Positions 20,385-28,714 of a DNA stretch of 64,000 nt are shown here, one piece after another. The stretch is taken from assembly GCA_020845575.1 (NCBI GenBank), contig JADLFL010000040.1:146232-210231 (forward strand), given 5' to 3'. The stretch comes from Acidobacteriota bacterium. Its GTDB lineage: Bacteria; Acidobacteriota; Vicinamibacteria; Vicinamibacterales; Vicinamibacteraceae. The notes beneath the pieces are model-generated. The model did not search any database, had not been told where the DNA came from, and was given only the letters and a program-made list of their open reading frames with translations. The translations under genes and the position numbers were made by a program. Numbering within the stretch: position 1 is the stretch's first letter; every line of letters begins with the position of its first letter.

Positions 20385-21593
20385 ATGTCCCTGGGCACCG
20401 CTCCACTCCCCACGTCGTCACCGCTCTTCTTCGACGCTCACTCCACCACGCCGTGCGATCCGGCGGTGGTCGAGGCGATGCTGCCGTACTTCACCGCGCG
20501 CTTCGGCAACGCCGCGAGCCTGCAGCACCGCTTCGGCTGGGAAGCGCAGGAGGCTGTCGAGGAGGCGCGCCAGCATGTCGCGACACTCGTCGGCGCTCGC
20601 TTACGCGACGTGATCTTCACCAGCGGGGCGACCGAAGCCAACAACCTCGCGCTCGTCGGCACGATCGAAGGCGTGCGGCAGGCTCGCGGAAGAGACGATG
20701 CGGCCGTTCCGCACGTGGTGACGCTGGCGACCGAGCATCCCGCCGTGCTCGATCCGTGCGCCTGGCTGGAGACGCAGGGCGTACGCGTGACGCGCGTGCC
20801 GGTGCGGCCGGACGGACTCGTGGATCTGGACACGCTCGCGGCGGCGACCGTGCCCGGTACCACGCTCGTCTCCGTGATGGCGGCCAACAACGAAATCGGC
20901 GTGCTGCAGCCGCTGGACGCGATCGCCAGGCTCGCGCACGACGCAGGCGCGTTCATGCACACCGATGCGTCGCAGGCTGCCGCGTTCGTGCCGATCGACA
21001 TGGCGGCGCTGGGCATCGACATGCTCTCGTACACGGCGCACAAGCTGTATGGCCCGAAAGGTGGCGGCGCATTGGTCGTGCGTCGTGCGTCGAAGGTGCC
21101 CATCGCGCCGCTCCATCACGGTGGCGGCCACGAGCGGGGGTTGCGATCGGGCACACTCAACGTCCCGGCCATCGTCGGCTTCGGACATGCGGCGAAGCTG
21201 TCGCGCGAGCGGCGAGACGAAGATGTCCCGCGCATCAGCGCGTTGCGCGACAGGCTGTGGACGCGTCTGCGCGAGGCGCTGCCGGGCGTGCACCTGCGAG
21301 GGGCCGCCGAGCCGAGGCTCCCGCACAACCTCAACGTCGGCTTCGACGGGCTGTCGGGGCGCGATCTCGTGATGGGGCTGACCGACGTCGCCGTGTCGCC
21401 GGGCGCCGCGTGCGCCTCGACGTCGGCCGCGCCGTCGCACGTCCTCCTCGCCATCGGCCTCACGGAAGCCGAGGCGAAGAGCTCGCTCCGCTTCGGCCTG
21501 CTGCGCACCACCACCGAAGCCGAGGTCGACATGCTGGCGGACCGCCTCAGCAACCTCGTGTCAGCACTCCGGTCGCAGCGGTCGTTGCGCTGA
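20385..21593 (+). CDS. iscS: Cysteine desulfurase, NifS/IscS type
   Basis: The 402-residue PLP enzyme takes sulfur from cysteine for Fe-S clusters. The PLP Lys is K220 in SYTAHKLYGPKG. The catalytic loop Cys is C343 in SPGAACAST. Other marks are FDAHSTTPCDP, SGATEANNLAL, TEHPAVLDPC, AANNEIGVLQP and HTDASQAA. It is group I (long mobile Cys loop). It follows the Rrf2 regulator by 15 nt and precedes the A-type carrier, but no IscU, SufB/C/D or ferredoxin gene is present, so the scaffold must be encoded elsewhere. The stop codon lies inside the second copy of the 31-nt hairpin repeat. Confidence 0.93.
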   Translation: MSLGTAPLPTSSPLFFDAHSTTPCDPAVVEAMLPYFTARFGNAASLQHRFGWEAQEAVEEARQHVATLVGARLRDVIFTSGATEANNLALVGTIEGVRQARGRDDAAVPHVVTLATEHPAVLDPCAWLETQGVRVTRVPVRPDGLVDLDTLAAATVPGTTLVSVMAANNEIGVLQPLDAIARLAHDAGAFMHTDASQAAAFVPIDMAALGIDMLSYTAHKLYGPKGGGALVVRRASKVPIAPLHHGGGHERGLRSGTLNVPAIVGFGHAAKLSRERRDEDVPRISALRDRLWTRLREALPGVHLRGAAEPRLPHNLNVGFDGLSGRDLVMGLTDVAVSPGAACASTSAAPSHVLLAIGLTEAEAKSSLRFGLLRTTTEAEVDMLADRLSNLVSALRSQRSLR

Positions 21594-21621
21594 CGAAGGG
21601 GCTGAAGCCCCCTCGCTCCAT
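21591..21621. repeat. Dispersed 31-nt hairpin repeat, copy 2
   Basis: The sequence is nearly identical to 2496-2526 with stem GGGGC, loop TGAA, GCCCC at 21598-21611. It starts exactly at the TGA of iscS, so the repeat supplies the stop codon. Compared with copy 1 the outer stem pair is changed on both sides, keeping the pairing. It separates iscS from the A-type carrier gene, 60 nt downstream. Confidence 0.7.
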
Positions 21622-21681
21622 AGGGGACGGCGTCCGCAAGCCGTACGCCGTGCGCCCCTGCTACACTCACGAGAGGGACCT

Positions 21682-22008
21682 ATGTACATCACGCTCGATG
21701 CCGGACGACAGATCACCAAGCTGCTGGACAAGCAGGGCCTCCAGGGCGGCGGCCTGCGCGTGGGGGTCAAGGCCGGTGGCTGCAGCGGACTGAGCTACAT
21801 CTTCGAATGGGCCGCCGAGCCGGCCGAGAAGGACCAGGTGTTCCAGGGGCCCGACGACTCGCGGATCTTCGTCGATCCCAAGAGCTACCGCTTCCTCGAA
21901 GGCACGCAGCTCGACTACGACACCAGCCTCCTCAGCAAGGGCTTCATCGTCGTCAATCCGAAGGCCAAGTCCACCTGCGGCTGCGGCACGTCGTTCTCCC
22001 TCAGCTAG
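21682..22008 (+). CDS. A-type Fe-S carrier (IscA/ErpA family)
   Basis: The 108-residue protein has the three ligand Cys of A-type carriers: C34 in KAGGCSGLSY and C99/C101 in STCGCGTSF. It carries nascent Fe-S clusters to apo-proteins. Length and the DPKSYRFLEGTQLDY segment fit. A GAGAGGGACCT leader precedes ATG 21682. It is the third gene of the Fe-S module. Its stop nearly coincides with the end of a truncated flavoprotein relic coming from the opposite strand. Confidence 0.93.
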   Translation: MYITLDAGRQITKLLDKQGLQGGGLRVGVKAGGCSGLSYIFEWAAEPAEKDQVFQGPDDSRIFVDPKSYRFLEGTQLDYDTSLLSKGFIVVNPKAKSTCGCGTSFSLS

Positions 22009-22139
22009 CCTTCGATGCGGCTACGGCCGTGCGTCGACGCACACCACGCGCATCCCGGCCTGTCGCAGCAGGATGCTCGCAGCAAGTGCCCCGCGATGCC
22101 GGCGCCGATGATGGCCACGTCGTGGCGCTGGCCGTTCAT
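22005..22139 (-). pseudogene. Truncated FAD-dependent oxidoreductase N-terminus
   Basis: The ATG at 22139 overlaps the stop of the antiporter gene (ATGA). The frame encodes NGQRHDVAIIGAGIAG, a classic FAD Rossmann start, and then loses sense. One frame over, it continues as LAASILLRQAGMRVVCVDARP and stops at 22021-22023. So a frameshift right after GAGIAG plus loss of everything beyond about 40 residues left only a stub. It was once the fourth gene of the PDZ/antiporter operon. The break point lies at the end of the Fe-S carrier gene. Confidence 0.7.
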
Positions 22140-23455
22140 GGCGAAGCGCCGGCGTGTCCCTGAAGGTCCATGCGCCCGACCTCGCCTGCCTTCGTCAGGG
22201 CCGACCGGAACAGGATCGGACCGATTGTTTCGTGGATCGTGATCATCGCGAGCACGAGCGCGTAGAGGCGTCCGCCCCAGTCGGGGAACTCGGCGTTGAT
22301 CAGGATCACCAGGCCGAGCGTCACGCCCGCCTGCGACACCAGTCCCATCCACGCGAGGCTCGGCGGTTCACCGGTCAAGCCGGCCACGCGGGCGCCGATG
22401 CGGGCGGTCCGGCGAATCAGCAGCAGGCGCACCACGGACACGGCCAGCGCGAAGAGACCGACCTGCGCGAGCGCGTCGAGGTGCAGGTTCGCGCCGGCGG
22501 CGGCAAAGAACAGCACCAGCACGGGCAGCGCACCGCGCTCCACGGCATGGCGCAGCGCATCGCCTTCGGGCGGTGCGATGTTCTCCACGACGAGGCCCGT
22601 GGCCAGCGCCGCGAGTAACGGCTCGAAGTGCAGTGACGCGCCGACGTGGCTCAGCACCACCGCCACGCCGAGGAGCACCACCGTCACCTCGCGTCCGATA
22701 TAGCGCAGGTAGAACGCGAAGCCCGCGCCGACGATGCCGCCGAAGGCGAAGGATCCGAAGATCTCCCACGCGAGGCCCGACAGCATGCCGTGCCCGCCCT
22801 GCGCGCCGCCGACGGCGAACCGCACGCCTTCCATCGACAGCGTGAAGAGCAGGATCAGCATCAGGTCGGCCAGCACGACCAGCGCCAGCACGAGTTCGGT
22901 GAGCGGGCCTCGTGCGCGGCTCTCCGTGATCACCGCGATGCTGACGGTGGGCGAGAAACTGACGATCACCGTTGCCGCGAGCGCCGACATCGCCGCGCGC
23001 GGCACGCCGGTGGCGTCAGGCGCGATCGGCAGCCACGGCCACGTCATGAAGAACAGCAGCGACAGGGCCGTCCACATCAGCACCAGCATCACGCCGCCCA
23101 TCGTGAGCATCGCGCGCAACTGTGGACGCAGCCTGGCGAAGTTGATCTCGAGGCCGGCGATGAGCGCGATGAGCGCGATCGCCAGGCCGTTGATCACCTG
23201 GAGTTCGCGCGCCATCACGGGCGTGAGGATGGCTCCGGCGTACGGGCCGCACGCGACGCCGAAGAACAGGTAACCCGAGATACGCGGAAGTCTGAAGCGC
23301 TCGAACAGCTCGCCCGTCAACGACGCCGCGATCAGCGCGAAGCCGATCGCGAGCGCCGTGCCGGCGCCCGCACCGGCGACGGCGTCGCCCGCGGCGGGCG
23401 TTCCGGTGACGAGCCAGGCCGTCGCGAGGATGATGACGAGCGCGAGCAGGCGCAT
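22136..23455 (-). CDS. Cation/H+ antiporter-like membrane protein A
   Basis: The 439-residue product is a CPA-type Na_H_exchanger family protein with about 12 membrane helices. Helices near the start hold the family-like RLPRISGYLFFGVACGP segment, the discontinuous helix region ATVIVSFSPTVSIAVITESRARGPLTELVLALVVLADLM places a single membrane Asp where ion-binding acid residues lie, and later helices are regular. It probably exchanges a cation for H+ at the inner membrane. There is no C-terminal Trk/RCK domain. It is third in a coupled operon after the PDZ protein and a related membrane protein; start and stop both overlap neighbours. Confidence 0.85.
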   Translation of the reverse strand: MRLLALVIILATAWLVTGTPAAGDAVAGAGAGTALAIGFALIAASLTGELFERFRLPRISGYLFFGVACGPYAGAILTPVMARELQVINGLAIALIALIAGLEINFARLRPQLRAMLTMGGVMLVLMWTALSLLFFMTWPWLPIAPDATGVPRAAMSALAATVIVSFSPTVSIAVITESRARGPLTELVLALVVLADLMLILLFTLSMEGVRFAVGGAQGGHGMLSGLAWEIFGSFAFGGIVGAGFAFYLRYIGREVTVVLLGVAVVLSHVGASLHFEPLLAALATGLVVENIAPPEGDALRHAVERGALPVLVLFFAAAGANLHLDALAQVGLFALAVSVVRLLLIRRTARIGARVAGLTGEPPSLAWMGLVSQAGVTLGLVILINAEFPDWGGRLYALVLAMITIHETIGPILFRSALTKAGEVGRMDLQGHAGASP

Positions 23456-24633
23456 CAGCGATCGTCCGTCGGGCGCAGGACGAGCGACAGCGCTTCCGAC
23501 GCGAGAGTGGCGATGACGACCGCCGTGAGCAGCGTGACGGCCGCTTGCGTGCGAACGGCCTGAGCCAGATGGAGGGCCACGGCGATGCCGAGAAGGCCGG
23601 GGGCCGTGAGCTGGAGACCGAGCTCACTCGCCGTCACGAGGCCCTGCACGCGCATCGCCAGCCACCCACCCATCAGCTTCCCCGTGAACCTGAAGAGTAC
23701 GAGCGGTGCCGCGATCCACACCGCCTGCACGGATGCCTCGCATGACGCACCCGCGACGAGCAGCAGGACCACGATGAGCGGATGCTGCACGCGCCGCAGA
23801 TCCGTACGCACCACGCGATCGGCGTGGCCGGGCAGCCAGACCCAGACGAGTCCCGCCATCAGACCCGCCAGCAGCGGAGAGAGTCCGAGGAACGCCGACG
23901 TGCCGCCGATCAATGCGGCGGATCCCGCGATGAACAGGTTGCGCTCGGCCTGCGAGTGCGCGCGCTCGAACAGCAGCCAGCCTGCCGTCCCGACGGCGGC
24001 GCCGAGCAGCAGCGTGCGCAGCAGCCACGTCAGTGCCGTCCACAGTGGCACCGGGGCCGCACTCCCCAGGATCACGACGACCACGCCGCTCACCACGACC
24101 GGCACCACATCGTCCAGATCGGCGATCCGCACGGCCATGCCATGCGTCGGCGACGACTCTTCGGCGCCGCCCGCAGACGACACCGACGCGCAGAGGCCCA
24201 GCGTGAGCGCGAGCAGGCCCGCAGGCAGAGCGATCGGCAGGTCCCAGGCGGGCAGCAGGAACAGGAATGCTCCCGCCACGACACCCATCGTGACGAGCGC
24301 TTCGACACTGGCCGCCACGAACAGCCGTCGATCCTGTCGCTCGCGCAGATCGAGCGCGAGGCCCGCGAAGATGCCGAGCACCGCCAGCGCGATGGTGACG
24401 ACGGCGTCGAGCGAGCCGAGCACCGGTGCGCTGAGCACGTTGCCGAACGACGGGCCGAGCGCCACGCCAATAGGCACGAAGAGCACGGCGGGTGCCACGA
24501 CAGGCGTCATGCCGAGCATCGCGCGCGTGCGCAACGACCGCAGCCAGGGCAGGGCAGGAGCCGTGGGCGTCGGCAGGGCGGCGTCGATCGCGTCGAGGCC
24601 GCCGACTTCGCGCCAGTCGTCGCGCCGGCTCAT
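23455..24633 (-). CDS. Cation/H+ antiporter-like membrane protein B
   Basis: This 392-residue protein has 10-12 membrane helices and is distantly like the same Na_H_exchanger family as its neighbour, but it is more diverged. A charged helix near residues 165-190 (GAEESSPTHGMAVRIADLDDVVPVVVSGV) resembles the central ion-binding region with several Asp residues. An N-terminal cytoplasmic extension of about 35 residues precedes the first helix. The stop overlaps the next start by one to four bases. The presence of two unequal antiporter-like proteins in one operon suggests a heteromeric complex; that is inference. I am not sure it transports. Confidence 0.75.
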   Translation of the reverse strand: MSRRDDWREVGGLDAIDAALPTPTAPALPWLRSLRTRAMLGMTPVVAPAVLFVPIGVALGPSFGNVLSAPVLGSLDAVVTIALAVLGIFAGLALDLRERQDRRLFVAASVEALVTMGVVAGAFLFLLPAWDLPIALPAGLLALTLGLCASVSSAGGAEESSPTHGMAVRIADLDDVVPVVVSGVVVVILGSAAPVPLWTALTWLLRTLLLGAAVGTAGWLLFERAHSQAERNLFIAGSAALIGGTSAFLGLSPLLAGLMAGLVWVWLPGHADRVVRTDLRRVQHPLIVVLLLVAGASCEASVQAVWIAAPLVLFRFTGKLMGGWLAMRVQGLVTASELGLQLTAPGLLGIAVALHLAQAVRTQAAVTLLTAVVIATLASEALSLVLRPTDDR

Positions 24634-25970
24634 CGCACCACGGCCACGAGGCGCGTGCGGGCCTCGTGTTCGACAGACAGCACGAGCGCCGCGCGCGGTG
24701 CGAGTGCCGCGAACGCCGCCGTCACGTCGCGGGGTTGCGGCGCGGGCGTGCGGCCGATCGCCACGATGCGGTCGCCGGCGACGAGGCCGCCGCGCGCCGC
24801 TGCCGAATCGGGCTGCACGGAGACGACGGTTGACCCGACGCGAGGCGCCGCGCGCATCGTGAGACCCAGCGGCAGGCCGCTGCTGTCGGATGCGGCACCT
24901 GTCGTGGCCGACGAACCGGGGAGAGCCCGCACGACGACAGCCTGCAAGACGTAGTCACCGTCGCGCCTCACCCTCATGGTGAGCGTCGTCCCGGGCGCCG
25001 TACGCGAGACGCGCTGGCGGAAGGCGCGCGCGTCGACGATCGGTTGATTGTTGATGGCCGTCACCACGTCGCCCGGCCCGAACGCCGCCGCCGTGGGACC
25101 ACCCGCATCGACCGACACGATCGCCGCACCTGTCGCCACGCCGATGGCCCTGGCCAGTCGCGCGTCCAGGTCGTGCGTCACGAGGCCGACGTCGCCGGCG
25201 GCAGGCGACCCGGTGCGCAACAACTGATGCGCGCGATCGAGCAGCACCGCCGCCGGCACGAGCAGCGGCACATCGTCTCCGGGGGTCAGTATGCCGGCAA
25301 GACGTCCATCGAGTGCGAACACGGGTGCGCCTGCGTCGGCACCCACGCCGCGACCGATCGCCAGCAACGGGCTGTCCCATCGCGGGTCGCTCACCGTGTC
25401 GCTGCGGCTCACGAACACAGGTCGCAGACCCGCCCCGCCTGCGCTCGCTTCGACCACGACCATGTAGTCGGGCGCGGGCACGGGCTGTCCGCTCTCCCGG
25501 ACCTGCATCACGGGCGCGGGCGCCGGCGGCACGCGCACCACGGTGATGCCGCGCACGGGATCGCTGGCCAGGACGGCGACAGGACCCTGGACACCGGCCA
25601 CCGCCTCCACCGACATGCCCTCCCCGCTCATCACCACCGCCGCGTCGTCTCGCACGCGCAGCGCCGCGGCGAAACGTCGCGTCCGGGACGCGGCGGGGCG
25701 GTCGGCCGCGAGGTTCGGCGCGATCTCCACGACGACGAGCGATCCGGCCACGCGCGTCTGGAGTTCCCTGACCGTCAGGGAGAGGTCGTCGAATGCCGCG
25801 CGCGCGGCCAGGCGCGCGAGTGGCTGCGTGGCGCTGCTGTCGCGCGACTCGGCCGATGAGGCGGGAAACCGAAACCGTGACAGCACGAGCAACACGGCAA
25901 CGGACACGACGATCGTGGCGACGAGGAGGCGAACCTCACGCGACGGCCTGGGCATGCCGGCCAACTGCAT
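24630..25970 (-). CDS. Membrane-anchored HtrA-like PDZ protein, protease site lost
   Basis: The 446-residue protein has one N-terminal membrane helix (about 14-31, LLVATIVVSVAVLLVLS), a degenerate trypsin-like domain (about 60-250) and two PDZ domains (about 255-345 and 360-440, with GDVVTAINNQPI and GDRIVAIGRTP). In HtrA the nucleophile lies in GNSGGP; here the matching loop reads GADAGAP near residue 213, with Ala at the Ser position. No clear His/Asp pair is seen. It is therefore probably a periplasmic binding or scaffold protein, not a protease. It opens the operon with the two antiporter-like proteins (ATGA overlap). Confidence 0.82.
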   Translation of the reverse strand: MQLAGMPRPSREVRLLVATIVVSVAVLLVLSRFRFPASSAESRDSSATQPLARLAARAAFDDLSLTVRELQTRVAGSLVVVEIAPNLAADRPAASRTRRFAAALRVRDDAAVVMSGEGMSVEAVAGVQGPVAVLASDPVRGITVVRVPPAPAPVMQVRESGQPVPAPDYMVVVEASAGGAGLRPVFVSRSDTVSDPRWDSPLLAIGRGVGADAGAPVFALDGRLAGILTPGDDVPLLVPAAVLLDRAHQLLRTGSPAAGDVGLVTHDLDARLARAIGVATGAAIVSVDAGGPTAAAFGPGDVVTAINNQPIVDARAFRQRVSRTAPGTTLTMRVRRDGDYVLQAVVVRALPGSSATTGAASDSSGLPLGLTMRAAPRVGSTVVSVQPDSAAARGGLVAGDRIVAIGRTPAPQPRDVTAAFAALAPRAALVLSVEHEARTRLVAVVR

Positions 25971-25992
25971 CAGCTAGGTATACCACCTCGGA

Positions 25993-26859
25993 TCACCATG
26001 CCGACGGGTGCAGGGCTCTCGCGAGTGCCTCGGCTGCTTCGGCGAGCCGGGGGCCGGGCTGCACGAAGTGGTCGCCCTCGAACGTGAGGATCCGGCCTGA
26101 TTTCACCGCAGGAATGCCGGGCAACGCCAGCCACGGCGATGGCGATTCGGGCGATCGTGCCTCGGCACGCAACTCGACGATCACGTCGGGGGCGCGTGTC
26201 AGCAGCAGTTCGGTGGTGGCCTGCACGTTCTCGCGATCGACGTCGGCCAGGACGTTGTCGGCGCCCACGACGTCGAGCAGTTCGTGCAGGAAGCCCACGC
26301 CACCACTCGCCCACACCTGGCGGATCGTCCCGGGCTCACGACCGAACACCAGCAGGACTTTCGGCCGGGGCTGTCCCTCGACGCGCGAGCGCACGCCGAT
26401 CAGCTGCGCGCGCAGCAGTTGCGCGGCCTGTCGGCCCGCCTCGGGATGACCCGTCTGCACGCCGAGGGCCTCGAACGTCTCGAGCGTCGCACCGATGCCG
26501 CCATGCCGATACGGGAACGCGGCGATACCGGCGCGCGCCAGCTGCTCGTGCAGCGTCTCCTGTGAGCCGTACGTGACGACGAGGTCGGGCTTCAACGACA
26601 GGATGCGCTCGACGTCCGGATCGAGGAGCGCGCCCACGCGCGGTCGCGACGCGACCTCCGCGGGCACCTTGTCGAAGCTGCTCACGCCGACCACCTGCGG
26701 TCCCGCGCCGACGGCGAACAGCATCTCGGTGGCCGACGGCACCAGCGACACCACACGCGGACCGACGATGGCGTCCGACGTGTCGACGCGCTCGCGCGGA
26801 CGGCAGGCGCCCGAGACCGTGAGGATGACGAGGAGCGCCAACAGGGTACGTCGAGTCAT
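25993..26859 (-). CDS. btuF: Cobalamin ABC transporter substrate-binding lipoprotein
   Basis: The 288-residue product has a lipoprotein signal with Cys19 in TVSGAC and a BtuF-like two-lobe fold: RVVSLVPSATEMLFAVGAG at the start, VVGVSSFDKVP, DLVVTYGSQ near the first-lobe end, and GGVGFLHELLDVVGADNVLAD in the second lobe. It binds vitamin B12 in the periplasm and delivers it to BtuCD. The ATG overlaps the btuC stop. It is last in the riboswitch-controlled btuB-D-C-F unit. Iron-siderophore specificity is excluded mainly by the riboswitch context. Confidence 0.92.
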   Translation of the reverse strand: MTRRTLLALLVILTVSGACRPRERVDTSDAIVGPRVVSLVPSATEMLFAVGAGPQVVGVSSFDKVPAEVASRPRVGALLDPDVERILSLKPDLVVTYGSQETLHEQLARAGIAAFPYRHGGIGATLETFEALGVQTGHPEAGRQAAQLLRAQLIGVRSRVEGQPRPKVLLVFGREPGTIRQVWASGGVGFLHELLDVVGADNVLADVDRENVQATTELLLTRAPDVIVELRAEARSPESPSPWLALPGIPAVKSGRILTFEGDHFVQPGPRLAEAAEALARALHPSAW

Positions 26860-27911
26860 GGCCTGCGAATCAGCAACCAGAGGAAGAAGGGGGCGCCGAG
26901 CACGGCGGTTACGACACCGACGGGCAGTTCGACCGGCGCGAGAACGACCCGGGCGATCGCATCGCAGGCCATGAGAAACGCCGCACCGAACAACGCCGAC
27001 GCCGGCATCACGATGCGATGATCGGCGCCGACGAGCAGGCGGACGAGGTGCGGCACGATGATGCCCACGAACCCGATGGGCCCCGCGATCGCCACGGCCA
27101 CGCCCGTGGCAATCGACGCCGCGAAGAACGCCAGCCGTTGCACGGCCACCACGGGCACGCCGCGCGCGCCGGCCTGTTCCGCGCCGAGCGCCAGGGCGTC
27201 GAGGCTGCGCGGCAGCCACGCGAACGCGATCGCGGCAGGCACCAGCAGCAGCGCCGCCACGGCCAGGGGACTGTAGCCGGCCACGTCGAGATCGCCCATC
27301 AGCCATCGCATCGTGCGCATGGCCTGCGTGAAGTCCGAGAGGTACTGCACGAGGAGGATCAGCGCGGAGAAGAACGCGTTGAGCGTGACGCCGGCGAGCA
27401 GCAGGACGTCTGTGGAGAACCCGCGATGCCGCACCTGGGCGAGGGCGTACACGATCGCCACGGCGCCGATCGCTCCGGCAAGGCTCGCGAGCGGCACCGC
27501 GGTGAGACCCGCGACGGCCCATGCCGGCATGAACGTGAGCGCCAGCATGGCACCCAGTGCCGCCCCCGACGAGACGCCGAGCGTGAACGGCGTGGCGAGC
27601 GGATTGCGCAGCAGCGCCTGCGTCACCACGCCCGCCACGGCGAGCGTCGCGCCCACGAGGCCCGCGGCCAGCACGCGCGGGAGGCGGGCGATGAAGAAGA
27701 TCTGCGCGTCGAGGTTGTCGGCAAACGGCAGCGACCGATCGATCACGGCGCGCAGGTCCAGCACCGTCGATCCGACCAGCGGCGTGATGACGATCGCGCC
27801 GGCGAGGAAGGCCGCGAAGACCGCGTAGGTGCGCAGCGCGCGGCGCCGCCGCGCCACTGCCGTTTCGGCGGCGCGCCGCGGATCGGCGATGTGGCGCGTG
27901 GGGGCGATCAC
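26856..27911 (-). CDS. btuC: Cobalamin ABC transporter permease
   Basis: The 351-residue FecCD-family permease has about ten membrane helices. Family marks are RLPRVLAAGLVGATLAVAGVVTQALLRNPLATPFTLGVSSGAALGA (in several segments), GDLDVAGYSPL and the ATPase-coupling region GPIGFVGIIVPHLVRLLVG. It forms the channel with BtuD. The gene overlaps both btuD (27908-27911) and btuF by 4 nt, so the three are translationally coupled. Confidence 0.93.
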   Translation of the reverse strand: MIAPTRHIADPRRAAETAVARRRRALRTYAVFAAFLAGAIVITPLVGSTVLDLRAVIDRSLPFADNLDAQIFFIARLPRVLAAGLVGATLAVAGVVTQALLRNPLATPFTLGVSSGAALGAMLALTFMPAWAVAGLTAVPLASLAGAIGAVAIVYALAQVRHRGFSTDVLLLAGVTLNAFFSALILLVQYLSDFTQAMRTMRWLMGDLDVAGYSPLAVAALLLVPAAIAFAWLPRSLDALALGAEQAGARGVPVVAVQRLAFFAASIATGVAVAIAGPIGFVGIIVPHLVRLLVGADHRIVMPASALFGAAFLMACDAIARVVLAPVELPVGVVTAVLGAPFFLWLLIRRP

Positions 27912-28714
27912 CGGCGCAGCCTCGACACGGGTGCGGGCACGAGAGAGATCGCGCCGTCGGCGTGCGTCATGCGATCGACGCGGAGGCCGTACAGCGTGTG
28001 CAGATGCTCGGGCGTGAGTGTCGCGTCGGTCGGCCCGTCGGCGAGGACGCGCCCGTCCTGGAGGAGGACGATGCGATCGCAGACCTGCCAGGCGAACTGG
28101 ATGTCGTGCGTGGTGACGAGCAGCGTCAGCCCGCGTTGGACGGCCAGTGTGCGCAACAGCTGCGCGATCTCCACCTGATAGTGCAGGTCGAGCGCCGCCG
28201 TCGGTTCGTCGAGGACCAGGAGTCGCCCCGCCTCGTCCACGTCTTCATCGAACTGCGCGAGCGCACTCGCGATCACCACGCGCTGCTTCTCGCCGCCGCT
28301 GAGCGTGTCGAAGTGGCGATCCTCGAGATCCGCCGTGCCCGTGGCGGCAAGCGCCCGCCGCACCACGAGGAGATCGATGGCCGTCTCGAACCCGAACGGG
28401 CCGAGGTGCGCGTAGCGGCCCATCAGTGCGAGATCGAGCACCGTGTAGTCGAAGACGGGATGAATCTCCTGCGGCACCACGGCGAGCCGACGCGCGAGCG
28501 CGCGGCTCGGGAGGCGGCCGATCGGCTCGCCGTCGAGCAGGACGCGCCCGCTGGTGGGCGTCAGCGCGCCCGAGAGCGTGCGCAGCAGTGTCGTCTTGCC
28601 AGACCCGTTCGGGCCGAGCACACCGGTGATGCCGCCGCGCGCCACGTCGAGTGACACGCCGTGCAGTACGGTGGCCCGCCCGAACCGGCAGGTGACGTCA
28701 TCGGCTCGTAGCAA
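27908..28714 (-). CDS. btuD: Cobalamin ABC transporter ATP-binding protein
   Basis: The 268-residue ATPase has Walker A GPNGSGKTT at 34-42, the signature LSGGEKQRV, Walker B RLLVLDEP and the switch His in TTHD. I place the start at TTG 28714, since no ATG or GTG lies between the end of the btuB frame and the first conserved residues (DDVTCRFG); the open frame further upstream is only a shadow of btuB. The TTG start overlaps the btuB stop by 17 nt. It is usual for FecCD-linked ATPases to be this length. It drives B12 import. Confidence 0.92.
   Translation of the reverse strand: MLRADDVTCRFGRATVLHGVSLDVARGGITGVLGPNGSGKTTLLRTLSGALTPTSGRVLLDGEPIGRLPSRALARRLAVVPQEIHPVFDYTVLDLALMGRYAHLGPFGFETAIDLLVVRRALAATGTADLEDRHFDTLSGGEKQRVVIASALAQFDEDVDEAGRLLVLDEPTAALDLHYQVEIAQLLRTLAVQRGLTLLVTTHDIQFAWQVCDRIVLLQDGRVLADGPTDATLTPEHLHTLYGLRVDRMTHADGAISLVPAPVSRLRR

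Noticed and set aside
20177..21793. A 538-codon plus-strand frame over iscS
   Set aside because: It overlaps the cysteine desulfurase gene in another frame and is dominated by Arg/Ala/Gly with no motif.
24630..25970. Active HtrA/DegQ protease
   Set aside because: The Ser loop reads GADAGAP and no GNSGGP-like motif exists, so the protease function is not supported although the PDZ domains are.
25993..27522. A single 509-residue protein ending in BtuF
   Set aside because: The part upstream of ATG 26859 is a shadow of btuC; the BtuF lipoprotein signal begins at 26859.
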